Shown here piece after piece: positions 5,588 to 5,853 of a DNA stretch of 5,853 nucleotides (its first letter is position 1; each line of letters begins with the position of its first letter). The DNA is taken from the NCBI GenBank assembly GCA_964370675.1, contig CAYJKC010000080.1, forward strand, positions 1 through 5,853, in the 5' to 3' direction. The stretch is from CAYJAD01 sp964370675 (GTDB lineage Bacteria > Desulfobacterota > Desulfovibrionia > Desulfovibrionales > Desulfovibrionaceae). The notes beneath the pieces are model-generated. The model searched no databases. It saw only the letters and a program-made list of their open reading frames with translations, and was not told where the DNA came from. The translations under genes were made by a program, and so were the position numbers.

Positions 5588-5853
5588 TTATTGCGCGTTT
5601 GCTTCAACTATGTGAACTCTGGTTAAGGTGCGGCGTTTGCGAACATATTTTTCATATTTAACAAAACCATCAGCCTTAGCAAACAGGGTAAAATCTCTAC
5701 CCATGCCCACATTGTCGCCGGGGAAAATGCGTGTTCCTAGCTGGCGCACAAGGATGCTACCTGCTAAAACACGTTGACCGCCAAAACGCTTAACGCCGCG
5801 TCTTTGTCCGTTACTATCGCGACCATTGCGCGATGACCCGCCTGCTTTTTTAT
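5588..5853 (-). CDS. rpmA: 50S ribosomal protein bL27, first two to three codons outside the window
   Basis: Ribosomal protein near the peptidyl transferase centre, whose flexible N-terminus reaches the tRNA acceptor end. The visible 87 residues start KKAGGSSRNGRDSNGQRRGV and contain FGGQRVLAGSILVRQLGT, then GDNVGMGRDFTLFAKADG, ending VEANAQ with stop TAA at 5590-5588. The two leading bases AT fit the His codon of the standard MAHKKAGG start, so only about seven bases are missing and the full length would be 90. No long Firmicutes-type N-terminal extension is indicated. Sequence details (NGRDSNGQRRGVKRFGGQ) recall Desulfovibrio. It precedes obg with 158 bases between them. Confidence 0.97.
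   Translation of the reverse strand, partial: KKAGGSSRNGRDSNGQRRGVKRFGGQRVLAGSILVRQLGTRIFPGDNVGMGRDFTLFAKADGFVKYEKYVRKRRTLTRVHIVEANAQ

Overview
The window looks like chromosomal DNA from a relatively AT-rich member of the Desulfovibrionaceae. The Obg GTPase (its N-terminal glycine-rich domain and its SLYDFRLQR and GMGSQCNGRKGE stretches) and bL27 (NGRDSNGQRRGVKRFGGQ) read like Desulfovibrio versions. This placement rests on remembered family sequences, not on a search. A run of ten Ns shows that the sequence is a scaffold from a draft assembly.

Layout from the left. Positions 1-175, minus strand, hold the first 58 codons of an IS5-type transposase that runs off the left edge. Its control region (about 176-240) contains an inverted repeat that could hide the ribosome binding site. 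Next, on the plus strand, is a very AT-rich membrane phosphotransferase of the LTA synthase/OpgB type (348-1838 as read). It lacks a convincing start, and its 3' end has lost its native terminus: the frame runs into the terminator and antisense 3' end of the next gene. IS fragment and AT-rich surface gene together look like an acquired, partly eroded insertion.

From 1634 to the right end everything is on the minus strand and is housekeeping in character. In transcription order these are rpmA (bL27, nearly complete), obg, a membrane-anchored or lipoprotein metallo-beta-lactamase-fold protein of the NAPE-PLD-like type, thiD, a typical-2-Cys-type peroxiredoxin, and a strong intrinsic terminator. 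obg, the hydrolase and thiD are separated by only 10-17 bases and look co-transcribed. A 42-base hairpin sits between rpmA and obg, and a 15-base perfect palindrome lies just upstream of the peroxiredoxin.

The main discovery is in the peroxiredoxin. An in-frame TGA lies exactly where the peroxidatic cysteine should be (PGDFTFV-TGA-VTE), with the frame intact on both sides. Ten bases after the TGA is a perfect 7-bp stem with an AGUU loop, matching the usual layout of a bacterial SECIS element. The simplest reading is a selenocysteine-containing peroxiredoxin that conventional gene calling would miss or truncate. The assembly gap lies next to this codon, but both flanks end in CTTT, so it is probably an unmerged overlap rather than missing sequence.
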